Source of the DNA: Alangreenwoodia sp964438605
GTDB lineage: Bacteria; Bacillota; Clostridia; Peptostreptococcales; Anaerovoracaceae
Assembly (NCBI GenBank): GCA_964438605.1
Contig: CAYTKT010000070.1
Span: 1-7,208 of the forward strand
Direction: 5' to 3'
DNA: 7,208 nucleotides
Shown here: positions 5,915 to 7,208 of the stretch, one piece after another
Layout of the letters: every line of letters starts with the position of its first letter
Numbering within the stretch: the stretch's first letter is position 1
The notes under the pieces: model-generated
The model's input: the letters and a program-made list of their open reading frames with translations, nothing else
Told to the model about the DNA's origin: nothing
Database searches by the model: none
Made by a program: the position numbers and the translations under genes

Positions 5915-6638
5915 CATCAAAAATGTACACGTGGCAAAGATGACCGAAAATGCAGACGGTACCTATACGTATGAAACGCCATGGGCCATCCCGGGCGCGG
6001 TCAGTATCAGCTTAGACCCGGAAGGAGAAACCAGCCCGTTTTACGCCGATGGCATCGTCTATTTTCGGACCTTTGCGAACAACGGCTATTCGGGCGACCT
6101 AGAGATGGCCTATCTTCCGGACCGCTTTCGCTCGGATATTTTGAAGGAAACAAGGGATAAAAACGGCGTCCTTGTGGAGCGGTCCGACAACGACGATACC
6201 GCAAAATTCGCGCTGCTCTTTGAGTTCGATGGCGATGCGAAAAGCGTCAGACACGTATTATATAACTGTACCGCAAGTCGCCCTTCGATCGCATCTCAGA
6301 CAAAGGAAGATACCATCGAGTCCGTCACCGAAACCTTATCCTTGACAGCAGATGCGAGAAGTGACGGGCTTGTCAAAGCGAGAACGGGCGACAACACCGG
6401 AAATGCGGCCTATACGACGTGGTATGATGCCGTCTATGAACCATTCGGTGTGGATGAGTGCGTGTCGTTACTTGGCGACAAGGAAGCGACTGCACTGGGC
6501 GAAACAAAAGTTGGAGACCTGATAGCGGACGCTGTGATTCAGGCGGTGGCGAACAAAATTGCAATCGCGTTACAAAAAGATGAACAGAAACGACGGAAAC
6601 TGGACTATAGTCAAATAAGTAGACACATTTTTGAGTGA
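5886..6638 (+). CDS. Major tail protein (phi13 family), 3' end replaced by an IS element
   Basis: This protein forms the tube of the siphovirus tail. Residues 1-187 match the phi13-type major tail protein: KVKYNIKNVHVAKMTENADG, AIPGAVSISLDPEGE, FYADGIVYF..FANNGYSGDLEMAYLPDRF, FALLFEFDGDAKSVRHVLYNC and a final YTTWYDAVYEP, where family members usually stop. Here the frame continues for 51 more residues (188-238: GVDECVSLLGDKEATALGE, then GDLIADAVIQAVANKIAIALQ and QKRRK) that I do not recognise. It then runs into the IS end at 6601, which contributes the last 12 residues (LDYSQISRHIFE) and the stop. I chose ATG 5886 because AGGGGGAAAGG (5871-5881) precedes it and the N-terminus fits the family; the frame is open further upstream inside the preceding gene. 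The tube domain is intact, so a tail protein could still be made. The IS probably has polar effects on the tail genes beyond. Confidence 0.9.
   Translation: MSKSNKVKYNIKNVHVAKMTENADGTYTYETPWAIPGAVSISLDPEGETSPFYADGIVYFRTFANNGYSGDLEMAYLPDRFRSDILKETRDKNGVLVERSDNDDTAKFALLFEFDGDAKSVRHVLYNCTASRPSIASQTKEDTIESVTETLSLTADARSDGLVKARTGDNTGNAAYTTWYDAVYEPFGVDECVSLLGDKEATALGETKVGDLIADAVIQAVANKIAIALQKDEQKRRKLDYSQISRHIFE
6601..6630. repeat. Probable terminal inverted repeat of the IS element
   Basis: The terminal ~30 bp (TGGACTATAGTCAAATAAGT followed by AGACACATTT) have the look of IS3-family ends. They contain a perfect 10-bp palindrome GACTATAGTC at 6603-6612. The partner repeat is outside the window, so the repeat length is a guess. 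Confidence 0.5.
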
Positions 6639-6643
6639 TTTTT

Positions 6644-6675
6644 ACTGGGAACGGAATCTCACTCTCGTTCCCAGT
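6644..6675. other. Perfect 10-bp inverted repeat around the transposase stop codon
   Basis: ACTGGGAACG (6644-6653) and CGTTCCCAGT (6666-6675) are exact inverted copies with a 12-nt loop (6654-6665). The restored transposase stop TGA (6659-6661, minus strand) lies in the loop. No T-run follows the stem in either direction (As follow it on the minus strand), so it is not a standard terminator. It could slow transcription or translation entering the element. Confidence 0.6.
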
Positions 6676-7208
6676 AGGCAGCCTCCACCTCATTGGGGGG
6701 GGGGTCAGATAGCCAAGGAAACCGTGAGGGCGTTTTGAATTATAGTATCCTTCTATGTAGGAGAATACGGACAGCCTCAGTTCATCCAGAGTGGCGTAAG
6801 TCCTGCGATCCGTTTCCTCTTTCTTTAGGTATTTAAAGAAAGATTCGCAGACAGCATTGTCGAAAGGGCATCCCTTTTTGGAGAAAAACTGCACCGCATT
6901 CAGGAAATCCAAAAGTTTCCGGAAAGAAGCAGCGGTATATTGGGTTCCCCGGTCAGAGTGGAACATGAGCCCTTCCGGCTCGTTTCTGGCTTTCTATGCT
7001 TTCCTGAACGTGACTGTGACGAGGTTTACATCCGGTTTGGCGGAGATATTCCATGCGATTCCCTTGCGGGAGAACAAATCGATGACCAGGCAGAGATCAT
7101 ACCATTTTCCGCCGGCCTTGATGTAGGTAAAATCGCTTGCCCAGACGAGAGATTGTTTCAAGTTTTGTGTAAACTCAAAATACTGAGGTAAGACAAGGGA
7201 ATATAGGT
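6659..7208 (-). pseudogene. IS3-family transposase OrfB (rve integrase core), 5' part outside window, broken by a stop and a frameshift
   Basis: The minus strand encodes the C-terminal part of an IS3-type DDE transposase, which cuts and joins the IS ends. The catalytic triad is visible: Asp in WASDFTYI (7132-7134), Asp in FHSDRGTQY (6952-6954) and Glu in DNAVCESFF (6844-6846). The last two are separated by exactly 35 residues, the DD(35)E spacing. The C-terminal IEGYYNSKRPHGFLGYLTP is also diagnostic. Two lesions are present. FRKA is followed by an in-frame TAG (plus-strand CTA 6994-6996) where a tyrosine is expected before KARNEPEGLMF. A run of ten Cs (plus-strand Gs 6695-6704) also shifts the frame, after which the natural ending NEVEAAYWERE and TGA are in another frame. 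ATG 6964 begins an open frame after the TAG but lacks the first Asp. The read-through of that frame into the tail gene antisense is meaningless. Confidence 0.88.

Larger units (their letters stand above)
6601..7208 (-). mobile_element. IS3-family insertion sequence, right-end portion
   Basis: One end of an IS3-family element, running past the window edge. The terminus is placed at 6601 because the sequence starts with TG (TGGACTATAG), the usual IS3 tip. It lies 58 bp beyond the transposase stop (6659), and homology to phage proteins cannot continue past it. The transposase runs on the minus strand, opposite to the phage genes. The target duplication (3-5 bp, which would end at 6600, for example GAAAC) cannot be confirmed because the other end is outside. 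The transposase carries a nonsense codon and a frameshift, so this copy should not move by itself. Confidence 0.85.

Noticed and set aside
6644..6675. Rho-independent terminator at the 10-bp inverted repeat
   Set aside because: The stem is perfect, but no T-run follows it on either strand. The T-run precedes it on the plus strand.
6373..6966. 197-codon minus-strand frame as one intact protein
   Set aside because: Only its first part is transposase. After the C10 run it is out of frame, and from 6600 downward it is antisense to the tail protein gene.
1..7208. CRISPR array, tRNA, rRNA, riboswitch or phage attachment site
   Set aside because: No regularly spaced repeats, cloverleaf, rRNA-like stretch or recognisable riboswitch was seen, and no integrase or att-like duplication lies in the window.

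Overview
The window looks like a stretch of prophage (or a prophage remnant) in a Bacillota host, most likely Clostridia or Negativicutes. The evidence is strong AGGAGG-type ribosome binding sites, a RelB/DinJ–RelE/ParE toxin-antitoxin pair of a type common in gut Bacillota, an HK97-type head and neck module, and an IS3-family element with TGGACTATAG ends. The genus cannot be named from sequence alone.

Layout: (1) 1-173 is a noncoding leader with a good promoter and a 12-bp direct repeat that probably forms the toxin-antitoxin operator. (2) 174-805 is a complete two-gene type II toxin-antitoxin operon, closed by a hairpin terminator at 829-854. (3) 890-6638 is a tightly packed, co-directional siphovirus morphogenesis module: portal, ClpP-like prohead protease, HK97-fold major capsid protein, head-fiber/decoration-like protein, head-tail connector, head-tail adaptor, HK97 gp10-like protein, tail-terminator-like protein and phi13-type major tail protein. 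(4) 6601-7208 is one end of an IS3-family insertion sequence in the opposite orientation. It has cut into the 3' end of the major tail protein gene, so the last 12 residues of that ORF are encoded by the IS.

The genes form one assembly line. The protease and capsid protein build and mature the prohead around the portal ring. The connector, adaptor, gp10-like and terminator-like proteins form the neck that joins head to tail. The major tail protein builds the tube. The terminase should lie upstream and the tail chaperones and tape measure downstream, but neither is inside the window.

The main message is damage. Four lesions can be read directly: an extra base in a C6 run in the protease (2761-2766), an extra base in an AAA run in the capsid gene (3025-3027), an in-frame TAG in the transposase (6994-6996) and a frame-breaking G10/C10 run near the transposase 3' end (6695-6704). 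Either this is a decaying prophage or the assembly has homopolymer errors. Three of the four lesions are short-homopolymer indels, so the two explanations must be separated with raw reads. I do not see a clearly new system. The most unusual points are the toxin-antitoxin unit placed directly in front of the portal gene, a 51-residue unexplained C-terminal extension on the major tail protein, and an abrupt composition change inside the portal gene.
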